Shown piece after piece: positions 4,793 through 5,528 of a stretch of DNA of 5,528 bases. The stretch lies in contig JAEWOJ010000066.1 in NCBI GenBank assembly GCA_023399815.1, positions 1 to 5,528 of the forward strand, given 5' to 3'. How positions within the stretch are numbered: the first letter of the stretch is position 1; every line of letters begins with the position of its first letter. The DNA is from Pseudomonadota bacterium. Its GTDB lineage: Bacteria; Pseudomonadota; Gammaproteobacteria; Xanthomonadales; Xanthomonadaceae. Under the pieces are notes generated by a model that worked only from the letters and a program-made list of their open reading frames with translations, was not told the origin of the DNA and did no database searches. A program made the position numbers and the translations under genes.

Positions 4793-5528
4793 TCAGGCGT
4801 AGGCGTCGAGCAGGCCGCGCAGCTGGAGCTGGCGGACGTCGGTGGTCGCCGGCGCGGCGGCGTTGCCGGCCTCGGCATCGCCACCACCCGCGGCGGCGGC
4901 CTGGGCGCCGCCGTCGGAGGCGCGCGGGTCGGGCTGCTGGTGGCCGACGTCGGCATGCGCCAGCTCCAGGCCCTGTTCGCCCAGCATCTCGCGCAGCTTG
5001 GGCAGGCTGCTTTCCAGCGCGTGGCGGACGTCGGCGTGGGCGCTGGAGAAGGTCGCGTGGACGCGGTCGCCTTCCAGCTGCAGCTTCACCTCCACCGGCC
5101 CCAGCTCGTTCGGGGTGACGCGGATGTGCGCATGGCCGATCTTCTGGTCGGCCAGCCAGCCGACGCGCGCGCCGATGGCTTCGTCGAAATCAGGGGCCTG
5201 CATGTCGGCCGGCGCGGACAGTTCCGCCGGGAACGGCGTCGTCGGCCGCAGGTCGGCGGTGGCCGCCAGGGTGTGCAGCAGCGGACCGAACAGGGCGGTG
5301 GCGGCGGTCGAGGGATCGGGCGCGGCCATGAGGGTTTCCGCGCCGGACCGGGCCATGGCCTGCGGGCTTTCCATCCTGGCCAGCTGCGCCATGGCGTCGA
5401 GCGCCGCTTCTTCCGCGGCGACCGGCGCCGGCTGTGCGATGGCGGGGGCCGGCGGCAGGGCGGCGGGCAGGGGTGCCGCCGGGCCGGCCTGGTCGCCGGC
5501 CGCATTGGCCGCCAGCGCCATGCGCGGG
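4793..5528 (-). CDS. fliK: Flagellar hook-length control protein FliK, C-terminal part (5' end outside window)
   Basis: The frame is open to the right edge, so this is a partial gene; the ATG at 5519-5521 is probably internal. About 244 residues are visible. The first 110 or so (counting from that ATG) are rich in Ala and Pro, as in the variable FliK ruler region. The hook-length control C-terminal domain (Flg_hook type) lies at about 115-192, with IRVTPNELGPVEVKLQLEGDRVHATFSSAHADVRHALESSLPKLREMLGEQGLEL. The NELGPVEV and LP.LRE.L..QGL elements are diagnostic. It is followed by a Gly/Ala-rich linker and the ending LRGLLDAYA, typical of FliK tails. FliK is a secreted ruler that interacts with FlhB to switch export from hook to filament substrates. 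The stop is TGA at 4793-4795. Its promoter must lie outside the window. Confidence 0.94.
   Translation of the reverse strand, partial: PRMALAANAAGDQAGPAAPLPAALPPAPAIAQPAPVAAEEAALDAMAQLARMESPQAMARSGAETLMAAPDPSTAATALFGPLLHTLAATADLRPTTPFPAELSAPADMQAPDFDEAIGARVGWLADQKIGHAHIRVTPNELGPVEVKLQLEGDRVHATFSSAHADVRHALESSLPKLREMLGEQGLELAHADVGHQQPDPRASDGGAQAAAAGGGDAEAGNAAAPATTDVRQLQLRGLLDAYA

Noticed and set aside
4560..4956. Possible small genes in the fliK-fliL gap (plus-strand 4560-4802, minus-strand 4567-4956)
   Set aside because: Both are Gly/Pro/Arg- or Ala/Pro/Arg-rich, run through the palindromic repeats, and show no recognisable domain. The minus-strand frame also runs into the fliK coding region.

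Overview
The window carries one block of flagellar genes, all on the minus strand. Read in the transcribed direction (high to low coordinates) the order is fliK (3' part only), fliL, fliM, fliN, fliO, fliP, fliQ, fliR. The DNA is very GC-rich. The gene order, a sigma-54-type promoter in front of fliL, and several families of short palindromic intergenic repeats suggest a gammaproteobacterium of the Xanthomonadaceae/Lysobacteraceae (Lysobacter, Luteimonas, Pseudoxanthomonas or Stenotrophomonas-like). The taxon is an inference from repeat style and protein character, not a database match.

Layout from the right edge: the C-terminal part of FliK (hook-length control) ends at 4793. A 283-bp intergenic segment (4510-4792) follows. 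It holds a REP-like palindrome flanked by two copies of a GCCGGGC-N3-GCCCGGC hairpin and, close to fliL, a near-consensus -24/-12 promoter (4541-4558). From fliL to fliP the genes are tightly packed: gaps of 10 and 2 bp and overlaps of 8 and 3 bp. fliP and fliQ are separated by 117 bp filled with G-rich repeats. fliR follows fliQ after only 9 bp. Downstream of fliR, positions 1-225 hold three palindromic repeat units in alternating orientation and no convincing gene. flhB, which follows fliR in many bacteria, is not in this window.

FliL supports stator function at the basal body. FliM and FliN are C-ring (switch) proteins that bind CheY-P and set rotation direction. FliO helps assemble the FliP/FliQ/FliR complex, which is the entry gate of the flagellar type III export apparatus. 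FliK measures hook length and triggers the export switch to late substrates. The sigma-54 site fits the RpoN/FleQ-type flagellar hierarchy known in Pseudomonas and Xanthomonas.

I found no undescribed system. The points most worth a second look are regulatory and structural: the fliL promoter, the repeat insertion that leaves fliQ without an ordinary ribosome binding site, the non-ATG starts of fliL, fliO and fliR, and the single-amber separation of fliQ and fliR in one reading frame.
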